DNA of 7,359 nt, from positions 1-7,359 of the forward strand of contig QHWL01000125.1 in the NCBI GenBank assembly GCA_003222555.1, given 5' to 3'. The notes beneath the pieces are model-generated. The model did no database searches. It saw only the letters and a program-made list of their open reading frames with translations, and had not been told where the DNA came from. A program made the translations under genes and the position numbers. This document shows positions 1 to 5,864 of the stretch, in pieces. Source of the stretch: Acidobacteriota bacterium. GTDB lineage: Bacteria; Acidobacteriota; Vicinamibacteria; Vicinamibacterales; CAVVIG01. Numbering within the stretch: position 1 is the first letter of the stretch; each line of letters opens with the position of its first letter.

Positions 1-113
1 ACTCGTGGGGCAACCGTTCGAGCGGCCAGGTAGGCCCCTCCGGCCATAGGAGAAATCCCGGTCGAGAGCTGCATGATAGCGACATTGTACCCGTCACCGA
101 ACAGAAAACCCAT
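1..113 (-). CDS. Possible 5' end of an unidentified gene, cut by the window edge
   Basis: An open minus-strand frame starts at an ATG at 111-113 and runs without a stop to the left edge, giving about 37 residues that begin MGFLFGDGYNVAIMQL. The peptide is moderately hydrophobic and I do not recognise a family. Its position, divergent from the gene at 274 with a repeat-filled spacer between, fits a real gene start. Against it, no good Shine-Dalgarno sequence precedes the ATG, third-position GC is only moderate, and a plus-strand frame is also open across the same bases. Treat it as tentative. Confidence 0.22.
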   Translation of the reverse strand, partial: MGFLFGDGYNVAIMQLSTGISPMAGGAYLAARTVAPR

Positions 114-120
114 CCGACTG

Positions 121-196
121 CCTGCCGTACGTGGTGTCCGCCTTCAGGCGGACCGTCGCCTGCCGTACGTAGTGTCCACCTTCAGGCGGACCGTCT
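121..196 (+). repeat. Two tandem 38-bp palindromic repeat units (GTGTCCG family)
   Basis: Units at 121-158 and 159-196 abut exactly and match at 35 of 38 positions by eye. Each has CCTGCCGTACGT, then GTGTCC, then a short hairpin of the type CCGCCTTCAGGCGG, then ACCGTC. The hairpin and intergenic placement resemble REP-type elements. Related copies lie at 213-248 (inverted), 3533-3556 and 4446-4472. Confidence 0.8.
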
Positions 197-212
197 AACG
201 ACAGGAGCGTCC

Positions 213-248
213 ACGACGGTCCGGCTCAAGCCGGACACCACGACTACG
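213..248 (-). repeat. Inverted third copy of the GTGTCCG palindromic repeat
   Basis: On the plus strand this reads ACGACGGTCCGG, CTCAAG, CCGGACACCACGACTACG. Its reverse complement aligns with the 38-bp units at 121-196, and its own stem (GTCCGGCT/AGCCGGAC) is nearly perfect. Together with the tandem pair it forms a tail-to-tail arrangement that could fold into a larger hairpin. It ends about 11 bases before the Shine-Dalgarno site of the gene at 274, so it probably lies in that gene's leader or promoter region. Confidence 0.75.
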
Positions 249-273
249 CGATAATGGTGAAGGAGGCTACACG

Positions 274-612
274 ATGATCTTCCGCTTTGCCGCCATCCTT
301 GCTCTCACTGTATTTTTTGCCATGATTGTCGCGGCGCAGACGACGCGCACGCCGGCGCCGGCACCAGGAGTGACGCATGTCATCGTTGACGGTGTACCGG
401 TCGCGGCGGTCCGTCAGGAGGGATCGTGGTCGGTCGCGTCAACTCGTTCGTCGCCTGTCGTGAATGGACACCGATACACCTTTGTCTGGCCCGACGGTGA
501 AAGCGATGTCCACGTTGTCTCTGGCACGCGCAACGACGGATGGGTCCAGGTCGACGGTACAGCACGGTGGCTGAATACCGGGATGGCTCTCAGCATCGAA
601 GAAGTGCGATAA
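274..612 (+). CDS. Small exported protein of unknown function
   Basis: This encodes 112 residues. An AAGGAGG Shine-Dalgarno site at 260-266, seven bases before the ATG, makes the start secure. Residues 1-21 form a typical Sec signal peptide (MIFRFAAILALTVFFAMIVA) with a likely cleavage in the AAQ region near residue 21. The mature part begins with a Thr/Pro/Ala-rich stretch (TTRTPAPAPG). It continues with alternating polar and hydrophobic segments rich in Val, Gly and Trp (HVIVDGVPVAAV, YTFVWPDG, GWVQVDG), suggesting a small beta-sheet domain. There are no cysteines and no lipobox. I do not recognise a family. The protein should be soluble in the periplasm or secreted. It appears monocistronic, and nothing around it indicates a role. 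Confidence 0.72.
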   Translation: MIFRFAAILALTVFFAMIVAAQTTRTPAPAPGVTHVIVDGVPVAAVRQEGSWSVASTRSSPVVNGHRYTFVWPDGESDVHVVSGTRNDGWVQVDGTARWLNTGMALSIEEVR

Positions 613-659
613 CGGGGCCAAACGGTGTTGCCGGACCCGCGAACCACCGGAATCCAGAG

Positions 660-788
660 CTACGGTCTGGGAGCAGCCCGGGGGATCTTCTGGTCCGCGA
701 CTGCGGCGTGGTAGGCAAACGACGCCATCACGATTGCCGCCTGCCGGATGTCCTGCTGGCTGAGGCGCTCCGGCGTGTCCATGTTGGC
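660..788 (-). pseudogene. Relic of the C-terminus of an M28-type zinc peptidase
   Basis: On the minus strand 785-663 encodes N-MDTPERLSQQDIRQAA, continuing IVMASFAYHAA and then VADQKIPRA before a TAG at 660-662. From knowledge of the family, this resembles the conserved tail of acidobacterial M28-type peptidases: an NMD-Y-R loop followed by a D/L-x-QAA...SF-YHAA helix and an EKLPR-like end. Only about 42 codons remain. Upstream of about 788 the same frame stays open to 1202, but that stretch is antisense to the amidase and bears no resemblance to a peptidase. None of the metal-binding domain is present, so it cannot be active. It is most likely the 3' stump left by a deletion or rearrangement that placed the amidase here. 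It could instead be a chance open frame, but the family resemblance argues against that. Confidence 0.55.
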
Positions 789-800
789 TAAAAGGCCGCT

Positions 801-2216
801 GTGATTCCCGAACTCTGTACGCTCAATGCGGTCGACCTCGCTCGCCGGATTCGCGCGAAGGAGCTTTCGGCGCGCGAGGTGGTCGCCGCGCATCTTCACC
901 AGATCGAGCGCGTCAACCCCGCGGTCAACGCAATCGTCACGATCGTCGCGGAGCAGGCGATGGCCGCCGCCCGTCGAGCCGATGAGGAGCTGGCGCGCGG
1001 CCACCTCCTGGGACCGTTGCACGGGCTGCCGATTGCCCACAAAGACCTGCAGCCGACCGAGGGTATTCGTACGACGTTCGGATCGCCAATCTACAAAGAT
1101 TTCGTGCCGGCGCAGAGCTCGTTGCTCGTCGAGCGAACCAGGAACGCCGGAGCGATCGTCGTCGGCAAGACCAACACGCCGGAGTTCGGCGCCGGATCGC
1201 AAACCTTCAATCCTGTATTTGGCGCGACGCGCAATCCTTACGATCTGACGAAGACGTGCGGCGGCAGCACTGGTGGCGGCGCGGTGGCGCTGGCCTGTGG
1301 CATGGTGCCGATCGCTGACGGCACGGATATGGGCGGTTCGCTGCGCAATCCGGCCAGCTTTTGCGGCGTCGCCGGCATGCGGCCTTCGCCGGGCCGCGTT
1401 CCGACGTGGCCGACTGTACTGGGCTGGTCGACGTTGAGCGTCGACGGTCCGATGGCGCGAACCGTCGGCGATCTGGCGCTCTTTCTGAGCGCGCTGGCGG
1501 GTCCCGATCCACGATCGCCGATCGCGCTTGGCGAGCCCGCCAGCCGATTCGGCTTGCCGCTCGGTCGAGACTTCAAAGGCGTCCGCGTCGCGTGGTGGAA
1601 AGACCTGGGGGGACTGCCGGTGGATCGTCAGGTCGCGCGCATCGTCAACGCGCAGCGAGGCGTCTTCGAGTCTCTCGCATGCGTCGTCGAAGAGGCGGAA
1701 CCTGATCTCACGGACGCCGACGAGATCTTCAAGGCGGCGCGCGCGCTGTCATTCGTCGCCGCATACGGCGACATCGTGAGGCAGCACCGGCCGCTGGTGA
1801 AGGACACCATTGTCTGGGAAATCGAGCGAGGCGAGCGGATGACGGCGAGAGAGATTGCCACGGCCGAGGCGAAGCGCACCGATCTCTATCAACGCATGCG
1901 GCGGTTCATGGACCAGTACGAATTCTTCGCGTTACCGGTCAGTCAGGTGCCGCCCTTCGACATCAGCCAGCCGTACGTCAGCGAAATTGAAGGCGTTGCG
2001 ATGGGCTCGTACATCGACTGGATGAAGACGGGCTACCTCATCTCGGCGACCGGCCATCCGGCGATATCAGTGCCGGCGGGATTCACCGAAGAAGGACTGC
2101 CGGTCGGTCTTCAAGTCGTCGCACGGCATCAAGACGACTGGGGACTCCTGCAGATGGCGTACGCATTCGAGCAGGCGTCGGGACTGGGGCGGCACTGGCC
2201 CGCGCTGGCTGTGTAA
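801..2216 (+). CDS. Amidase-signature family hydrolase
   Basis: This encodes a 471-aa cytoplasmic hydrolase of the amidase signature (AS) family, which cleaves carboxamide bonds by a Ser-cisSer-Lys mechanism. All three catalytic residues are visible: Lys81 (HGLPIAHKD), Ser156 (CGGSTGGG, the cis-Ser) and Ser180 (TDMGGSLR, the nucleophile). The spacings of 75 and 24 residues equal those in fatty acid amide hydrolase. The C-terminus (GLPVGLQVVARHQDD) is also typical, and the length is normal. The start is GTG; an in-frame stop at 789-791 rules out a longer protein, and AAAGG at 791-795 is a weak ribosome site. The usual GGSSGGSA box reads GGSTGGGA, a mild variation away from the catalytic Ser. 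No signal peptide is seen. The substrate cannot be told, and the gene stands alone with no amide-uptake or GatB/GatC partner nearby, so it is unlikely to be GatA. Confidence 0.95.
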   Translation: MIPELCTLNAVDLARRIRAKELSAREVVAAHLHQIERVNPAVNAIVTIVAEQAMAAARRADEELARGHLLGPLHGLPIAHKDLQPTEGIRTTFGSPIYKDFVPAQSSLLVERTRNAGAIVVGKTNTPEFGAGSQTFNPVFGATRNPYDLTKTCGGSTGGGAVALACGMVPIADGTDMGGSLRNPASFCGVAGMRPSPGRVPTWPTVLGWSTLSVDGPMARTVGDLALFLSALAGPDPRSPIALGEPASRFGLPLGRDFKGVRVAWWKDLGGLPVDRQVARIVNAQRGVFESLACVVEEAEPDLTDADEIFKAARALSFVAAYGDIVRQHRPLVKDTIVWEIERGERMTAREIATAEAKRTDLYQRMRRFMDQYEFFALPVSQVPPFDISQPYVSEIEGVAMGSYIDWMKTGYLISATGHPAISVPAGFTEEGLPVGLQVVARHQDDWGLLQMAYAFEQASGLGRHWPALAV

Positions 2217-2229
2217 CGCCACTCTGGGT

Positions 2230-2326
2230 CCACCGAAGAGCCCGCGAAGAAAACCGGAGACCGCCGAGACCGGGGAGAACAACACGCTAACAAAGGATTC
2301 TCGGCGTGCTCCGCGTGCTCTGTGGT
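2230..2326. repeat. Intergenic inverted repeat (GCGGAG/CCGAGAA family) between convergent genes
   Basis: The arms at 2254-2279 (CCGGAGACCGCCGAGACC, then GGGGAGAA) and 2298-2326 (TTCTCGGCGTGCTCCGCG, then TGCTCTGTGGT) pair imperfectly around an 18-base loop. A further CCACCGAAGAGCCCGCGAAG flank extends to 2230. The sequence class matches the outer arms of the element at 3368-3525. It fills most of the 143-base gap between the convergent amidase and aldo/keto reductase genes, where it could act as a bidirectional transcription barrier; that role is inferred. There is no U-tract, so I do not call it a rho-independent terminator. Confidence 0.7.
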
Positions 2327-2359
2327 AAAACGGGCATTTTTCACAAGCTGTAGGACTGT

Positions 2360-3286
2360 TCAGTCCGTGTTGAGACGCACAAGATCTTCAGGGCTCAAGC
2401 TGAGGCTTGCGGCTGGTAGCAGTTCTGCCAGTTGTTCGACCGAGCGGGCGCTGGCGATCGGCGCCACCACGTTCGGCTGAGCCATGAGCCACGCGAGGGA
2501 CACTGCGGCGACCGTGGCGTGATGCGCGGCGGCGATATCGTCGAGGGTAGCCAGCAGGCGGAGCCCATGCTCATCAAGGTATGCGCTCGCGCTGGCCGCC
2601 CGCGGACTGTCGATCCGTGTGTGAGGGCGGTACTTGCCGGTGAGAAAGCCCTTCGCCAACCCGTAGTACGGAAAACAGGCCAGGCCTTCGCGGGTGGACA
2701 GATCGCGCAACTCGCCTTCGTAGTCGCTCCGGTGCACGAGGTTGTAGTGCGGTTGAAGGGCGATGTATCGGGCCAGCCCCTCGCGAGAGGATACGGCGAG
2801 CGCTTCGGCCAGCCGCGGCGCCGTGTAGTTCGACGCCGCGATATAACGGACTTTTCCTTCCCTCAGGACGGCGTCGAACGCGTGCAGCGATTCTGTGAGC
2901 GGCGTGTCCGGGTCGTCCGCATGTGCGTAGTACATGTCGATGCGATCGATCTCCAGGCGCCGCAACGAGGCCTCGGCTGCCGCCCGGATAGTTGTGGCCG
3001 AGAGCCCCTTGAGCCCCGGCGCCATGCCGACCTTCGTGGCGATCACCATGTCGTTGCGGGTGCCGCGTGTCGCCATCCAGCGGCCGATGATCGTCTCCGA
3101 TTCACCGCCGGAATGGCCGGGCACCCACGCCGAATACACGTCCGCGGTGTCGATGAAGTTGCCACCCGCCGCCGCGTACGCGTCGAGCACATCGAACGAT
3201 TGCTGCTCGTTTGCGGTCCAGCCGAAGACGTTGCCGCCGAGACACAGCGGGAAGACGTCGAGGTAAGTGTTAGGGATTCGTGCCAT
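2360..3286 (-). CDS. Aldo/keto reductase
   Basis: This encodes a 308-aa NAD(P)H-dependent aldo/keto reductase with a TIM-barrel fold, which reduces aldehydes or ketones to alcohols in the cytoplasm. The catalytic tetrad is intact: Asp46 and Tyr51 (NFIDTADVYSAW), Lys85 (VIATKVG) and His122 (IDMYYAHADD). Other family marks are GKVRYIAASNY near 144-154, the LQPHYNLVHR segment near 177-186, and a cofactor-binding tail (VVAPIASARSVEQLAE, 273-288). I chose the ATG at 3284-3286 because homologous sequence begins there (MARIPNTYLDVFPLCLGGNV) and a weak GGGA lies eight bases upstream. The frame stays open for 47 more codons to 3427, but those codons are translated repeat sequence. Resemblance is closest to the general Tas-like reductases; the substrate is unknown. 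The gene is convergent with the amidase and divergent from the solute-binding protein. Confidence 0.93.
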   Translation of the reverse strand: MARIPNTYLDVFPLCLGGNVFGWTANEQQSFDVLDAYAAAGGNFIDTADVYSAWVPGHSGGESETIIGRWMATRGTRNDMVIATKVGMAPGLKGLSATTIRAAAEASLRRLEIDRIDMYYAHADDPDTPLTESLHAFDAVLREGKVRYIAASNYTAPRLAEALAVSSREGLARYIALQPHYNLVHRSDYEGELRDLSTREGLACFPYYGLAKGFLTGKYRPHTRIDSPRAASASAYLDEHGLRLLATLDDIAAAHHATVAAVSLAWLMAQPNVVAPIASARSVEQLAELLPAASLSLSPEDLVRLNTD

Positions 3287-3367
3287 CTCAATGTTCCCAG
3301 CGAGTATACGCCGACCTTTCCGACTGATGCCTACGTCCGCCTGACAGCCTGTAAAACAAAGCGACGT

Positions 3368-3525
3368 TTGAACGCAGAGGTCGCAGAACACGCTGAGAAA
3401 AATGCAACCACGAAGACACGAAAACACGAAAAGTACGTTGGCTTTCTTCGTGTCTTCGTGTTTTCGTGGTTGCCTTCGACAACATCAAGAACTTCTCCGC
3501 GGCCTCCGCGGTCTCTGCGTTGAAC
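3368..3525. repeat. Large nested inverted repeat in a divergent intergenic region
   Basis: Two nested pairs of arms are visible. The outer pair is 3368-3400 (starting TTGAACGCAGAGG) against 3491-3525 (ending GGTCTCTGCGTTGAAC). The inner pair is 3405-3433 (CAACCACGAAGACACGAAAA and onward) against 3442-3472 (ending GTGTTTTCGTGGTTG), with an 8-base loop. The inner arms are built on an ACACGAA/ACACGAAA short-period motif. The element sits in the 408-base gap between the divergent reductase and solute-binding genes. The same general class of hairpin repeat turns up in many environmental genomes and is often mistranslated into short proteins containing NHENTKTRR or AEHAE. It holds no gene. Confidence 0.85.
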
Positions 3526-3532
3526 GTGATTT

Positions 3533-3556
3533 GTGTCCGGCTTCAACCGGACCGGC
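3533..3556 (+). repeat. Fourth copy of the GTGTCCG palindromic repeat
   Basis: GTGTCCGGCTTCAACCGGAC followed by CGGC matches the core of the units at 121-196 (GTGTCCGCCTTCAGGCGGAC), with GTCCGG/CCGGAC as a perfect 6-bp stem. It lies eight bases after the nested repeat at 3368-3525. The rest of the gap, 3557-3676, shows no gene or RNA that I can recognise. It should hold the promoter of the solute-binding protein gene, but I could not identify a convincing -35/-10 pair. Confidence 0.7.
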
Positions 3557-3694
3557 GAAGGGCAGTCGAATGAGCGGCCCGGGGGCGAGGTTGTGCCAGT
3601 TCGCGATCGGTGCAACAATGCCCGCCGGCGTTGGTTTGAAATGCTGTGATCCTCGCAATCGAATAACCAGCCGATGGAGAGAGGGAGCCGAGCG

Positions 3695-4456
3695 ATGAAA
3701 TATTTGCTCTCGTCAGCCGTCGTCGTTTTGACCCTGTGCAATTCGTACAGCGCCCGGGCGGATGAAGTAACTCTCGTGGCTCCCGGCGGCATGAGGTGCC
3801 CGATCGAGAGGATGACGCCGGACTTCGAGCGCAAGACCGGCCACAGGATGAAGGCGACGATCGGCGCGGGCGGGGCGACTCACCAGCAAGTCGTGCGCGG
3901 TGAGCCGTTCGACGTGCCGGTCGTTCAGCCGCCCTACAAGGACGTGCTCGACTCGGGCAACGTCGTCGCCAGCAGCGAGACGCCGCTGGCCACAGTCGCT
4001 GTGGTGGTCGCGGTGCGAAAGGGCGATCCCAAACCCGACATCTCCACGCCGGACGCGGTCAAACGGATGCTGCTCGCGGCGAAGGCGATCTCCTATCCGG
4101 ACGGGGCCGGCGGGAGGGGAGGGGCCGCCGGAGTGAGCTTCGACGACACGCAAAAGAAGCTCGGCATCCTCGAGCAGATGCAGCCGAAGATCAAGCGCGT
4201 CCAGGGCGTGAGCCTGATGAAGTTGCTCACCAGGGGTGACATCGACGTCGCCGTGACCTTCGCCAGTGAGATCAACGACCCCGGCGTGGAAGTGGTGGGA
4301 CCGCTGCCGCAGACGATTTCGATTCCGACGGGCCTTGTGGGCTTCGTCTCCTCACACGCGAAAGCGCCCGAGGCGGCCAAGGCACTTTTGAGCTACCTCT
4401 CTTCGTCCGAGGCAGCCGTCGCCTATAAGGCGTGCGCGATGAAACCCGGTCGTTAA
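3695..4456 (+). CDS. ModA-like periplasmic solute-binding protein, orphan
   Basis: This encodes 253 residues. The start is the ATG at 3695 rather than the in-frame ATG at 3674, because GAGGGAG at 3681-3687 sits seven bases before it and a signal peptide then begins at once (MKYLLSSAVVVLTLC...SARA), with likely cleavage near residue 22. The Cys at 15 is preceded by Leu, so there is no lipobox. The mature part has the features of type II (ModA-like) binding proteins: EVTLVAPGGMR with DFERKTGHRM (24-52), GEPFDVPVV (69-77), a VAVVVAVRKGDPKPDISTPD hinge region (101-120), ISYPDGAGG (132-140), GDIDVAVTFASEI (181-193) and APEAAKALLSYLSSSEA (224-240). ModA proteins bind molybdate or tungstate, but no ModB/ModC permease or ATPase is present and the ligand-site residues cannot be judged by eye. 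The ligand is therefore open. The stop codon falls inside a repeat copy (4446-4472). Confidence 0.88.
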   Translation: MKYLLSSAVVVLTLCNSYSARADEVTLVAPGGMRCPIERMTPDFERKTGHRMKATIGAGGATHQQVVRGEPFDVPVVQPPYKDVLDSGNVVASSETPLATVAVVVAVRKGDPKPDISTPDAVKRMLLAAKAISYPDGAGGRGGAAGVSFDDTQKKLGILEQMQPKIKRVQGVSLMKLLTRGDIDVAVTFASEINDPGVEVVGPLPQTISIPTGLVGFVSSHAKAPEAAKALLSYLSSSEAAVAYKACAMKPGR

Positions 4457-4472
4457 GCCGGACACTACGTAC
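4446..4472 (-). repeat. Fifth, decayed copy of the GTGTCCG repeat overlapping a stop codon
   Basis: The plus strand reads CCGGTCGTTAAGCCGGACAC followed by TACGTAC. GACACTACGTAC is identical to the reverse complement of the unit at 159-196, and AAGCCGGACAC is identical to part of 213-248. The left stem arm is shortened. The copy covers the last codons and the TAA of the solute-binding protein gene and most of the 23-base gap to the convergent DUF6152 gene. Confidence 0.6.
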
Positions 4473-4479
4473 AATTGGC

Positions 4480-4911
4480 CTATAGGCTAGACGGCGTTTC
4501 GACGGGCTTGCCACCCGGTCCTCGTCGCAGGGCAGCGGTTGTGCTCAGCACCGACCCATCGGCCTTGGTCACGCTCACCAGAATAGCCGCCGGGCGGCCG
4601 TCTCTCAACGGGTGCCCTTTCACGGTAATCTTCTCGCCCGGTTTCAGCGAGCTGATCTTGATGCCCGCGCGCAGCAGGGTGCTGGGACCTTCGGCCTCGA
4701 ACCCCCAGTCAACTGTCTTGCCTGTCTTGTCCACCACCTCGACCATCAGCCAGGAATGAGGATTCGTGTACTGAAACTCCTTGATGGTTCCCGCCAGCTC
4801 GACGTCACTATCCCTGTCGTACGCGGCGGACGAATGATGCGCCAACATGGGGACGCTCCCCATGACCGAAATACCTGCGCCGAGGAACGCAGCCAATACC
4901 GCTTTCTTCAC
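4480..4911 (-). CDS. DUF6152 family exported protein
   Basis: This encodes a 143-aa periplasmic protein of the DUF6152 family, whose molecular function is unknown. The start is the GTG at 4909-4911. GGAGG at 4917-4921 lies five bases upstream, and the signal peptide then begins immediately (MKKAVLAAFLGAGISVM...). The in-frame ATG at 4921-4923 overlaps that ribosome site and is not credible. Cleavage probably falls just before HHSSAAYD (His25-His26), so the mature protein would begin with the paired His motif typical of this family. Further marks are TNPHSW (49-54), a DWGFEAEGPSTLLRAG segment (68-83) and LKPGEKITVKGHPLRDGRPA (89-108), the last suggesting an OB-like small beta barrel. The conserved His residues could bind metal (inference). 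It is the last gene of a four-gene minus-strand run, 25 bases after the 302-aa protein gene. Confidence 0.88.
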   Translation of the reverse strand: MKKAVLAAFLGAGISVMGSVPMLAHHSSAAYDRDSDVELAGTIKEFQYTNPHSWLMVEVVDKTGKTVDWGFEAEGPSTLLRAGIKISSLKPGEKITVKGHPLRDGRPAAILVSVTKADGSVLSTTAALRRGPGGKPVETPSSL

Positions 4912-4916
4912 TGGAT

Positions 4917-4921
4917 CCTCC
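4917..4921 (-). promoter_or_regulatory. Shine-Dalgarno site that fixes the DUF6152 start
   Basis: GGAGG on the minus strand lies five bases before the GTG at 4909-4911. It overlaps an in-frame ATG (4921-4923), which shows that the ATG is part of the ribosome site and not the start codon. Confidence 0.8.
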
Positions 4922-4936
4922 ATTCGATCGTGACGG

Positions 4937-5845
4937 TCATCTCTTCTCCTTGGGCGTCTGCGGCTCGTCTGGTCCGCTGATCAACTTGTTCGGGTCCCTG
5001 TATCCCTGTTCGCCTTTGAGGATAAATTGCGTGACGCCGTCCGGGGTCTTGACGACGTTGTTGTTTTCCTCGCACGACCACATGTTGATGCGAAGGTTGG
5101 GCGTCGTCACCCGAACGAAGCGGTTGACGACATGCCACGGTTCCACCAACGATAACGGATCGTAAACAGTGATGTCGTCCTCAATCGTATTCGCGTTGAC
5201 TTTCCGGATCTTCTCCACGACGCTGACCTTGTCGCTATAGTCGGGCTGGCCGCGATTATATTGGCCTTCCTTGTTGTTAATCGTGTGCACGACCAGCGTG
5301 TCACCGTCCCAGAAGCCGATCGAATCGCCTTCCCACAGGGGGTAGGCTTCGTCTTCAGGCACGTGGCCCCTGCCATCCGTGTAGATGCGGCGCGCCTCGC
5401 TTTGCTGTTCGTTGATCCCCCACACCTCTTCCGGGCGAACAATGAACTCGCGAAGGAAGGGTTCGGTGAGCCAGCGTGGAAACCCTGCCGGCAGGCAATA
5501 GCTCAGCGAATCCCATTCGACCCCTTTTTTCTGGTCGGCGAGCTTCTTGTCAAACTTGGCCTGGTATGCCGGAGTGAGTTTCGCCGTTGTTTTTGGATCG
5601 TAGTTGGGAACTTTGGGATCGAACCTGGTGCCGCCTTCGCGTGCCCAGATGCCGGTCCAATCCGGGAGCTTGTCCCACGTCATCTTGGTCCCGCCGCCGG
5701 CCTTTTGTTTCAGCTCCAGAAAGTGCCGTTCCGATTGTTGATACCACTTGGCGTATTCTTGAGCTGACACAATCGCGGGAACAGATATCCAAGCCGCGAC
5801 CAGCGCGGCCGCAGCAACCGCCGGGTGGGCGCGAAGAGCGTTCAT
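4937..5845 (-). CDS. Exported protein with DGR-H and W-DGD motifs (302 aa), function unknown
   Basis: This encodes 302 residues. The start is the ATG at 5843-5845 with GGAGGG at 5853-5858, seven bases upstream; the longer frame opens on a TTG inside that site. A signal peptide (MNALRAHPAVAAAALVAAWI...VSA) with cleavage near residue 28 sends it to the periplasm. The mature part has PDWTGIW (61-67), CLPAGFPRW (117-125), TDGRGH (156-161), GDSIGFWDGDTLVVHT (173-188), DDITVYDPLSLVEPW (223-237) and a late Cys258 (WSCEENN). From family knowledge, this pattern marks a widespread, uncharacterised group found near TonB receptors and DUF6152 proteins. It is a diverged paralogue of the next gene upstream: the DGR, GDS-G-WDGD and DP...PW motifs and both Cys positions (117, 258) are shared. 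The two Cys could form a disulfide. No known enzyme motif is visible; the C-terminus is charged (DEPQTPKEKR). Confidence 0.85.
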   Translation of the reverse strand: MNALRAHPAVAAAALVAAWISVPAIVSAQEYAKWYQQSERHFLELKQKAGGGTKMTWDKLPDWTGIWAREGGTRFDPKVPNYDPKTTAKLTPAYQAKFDKKLADQKKGVEWDSLSYCLPAGFPRWLTEPFLREFIVRPEEVWGINEQQSEARRIYTDGRGHVPEDEAYPLWEGDSIGFWDGDTLVVHTINNKEGQYNRGQPDYSDKVSVVEKIRKVNANTIEDDITVYDPLSLVEPWHVVNRFVRVTTPNLRINMWSCEENNNVVKTPDGVTQFILKGEQGYRDPNKLISGPDEPQTPKEKR

Positions 5846-5852
5846 TTCCAAT

Positions 5853-5858
5853 CCCTCC
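5853..5858 (-). promoter_or_regulatory. Shine-Dalgarno site that fixes the start of the 302-aa protein
   Basis: GGAGGG on the minus strand lies seven bases before the ATG at 5843-5845 and in the 19-base gap after the stop of the upstream gene. It rules out the alternative TTG at 5858-5860. Confidence 0.8.
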
Positions 5859-5864
5859 AAGAGC

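Noticed and set aside
121..196. Direct repeats as a possible CRISPR array
   Set aside because: There are only two units, they abut with no spacer, and each is a hairpin with relatives elsewhere in inverted orientation. This is a palindromic repeat family.
789..1202. Long minus-strand frame continuing upstream from the peptidase relic
   Set aside because: It is antisense to a fully conserved amidase and its translation is Arg/Asp-rich without family features. Only the part below about 788 looks like a protein remnant.
801..2216. GatA subunit of the tRNA amidotransferase
   Set aside because: It shares the amidase signature, but no gatB or gatC is present and nothing in the sequence points to GatA specifically. 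A general amidase is the safer call.
2217..2359. Rho-independent terminator between amidase and reductase
   Set aside because: The hairpin is long and imperfect and no T-tract follows on either strand, so it is described as a repeat with only a possible terminating effect.
2432..3523. 363-codon plus-strand open frame opposite the aldo/keto reductase
   Set aside because: The translation is an Arg/Val-rich antisense shadow followed by repeat-encoded sequence (AEVAEHAEKN...). The minus-strand reductase has its complete catalytic tetrad.
3331..3834. 167-codon minus-strand open frame across the divergent gap
   Set aside because: Its recognisable parts (VRLKPDT, NHENTKTRR) are translated repeats, and the rest is antisense to the solute-binding protein signal peptide.
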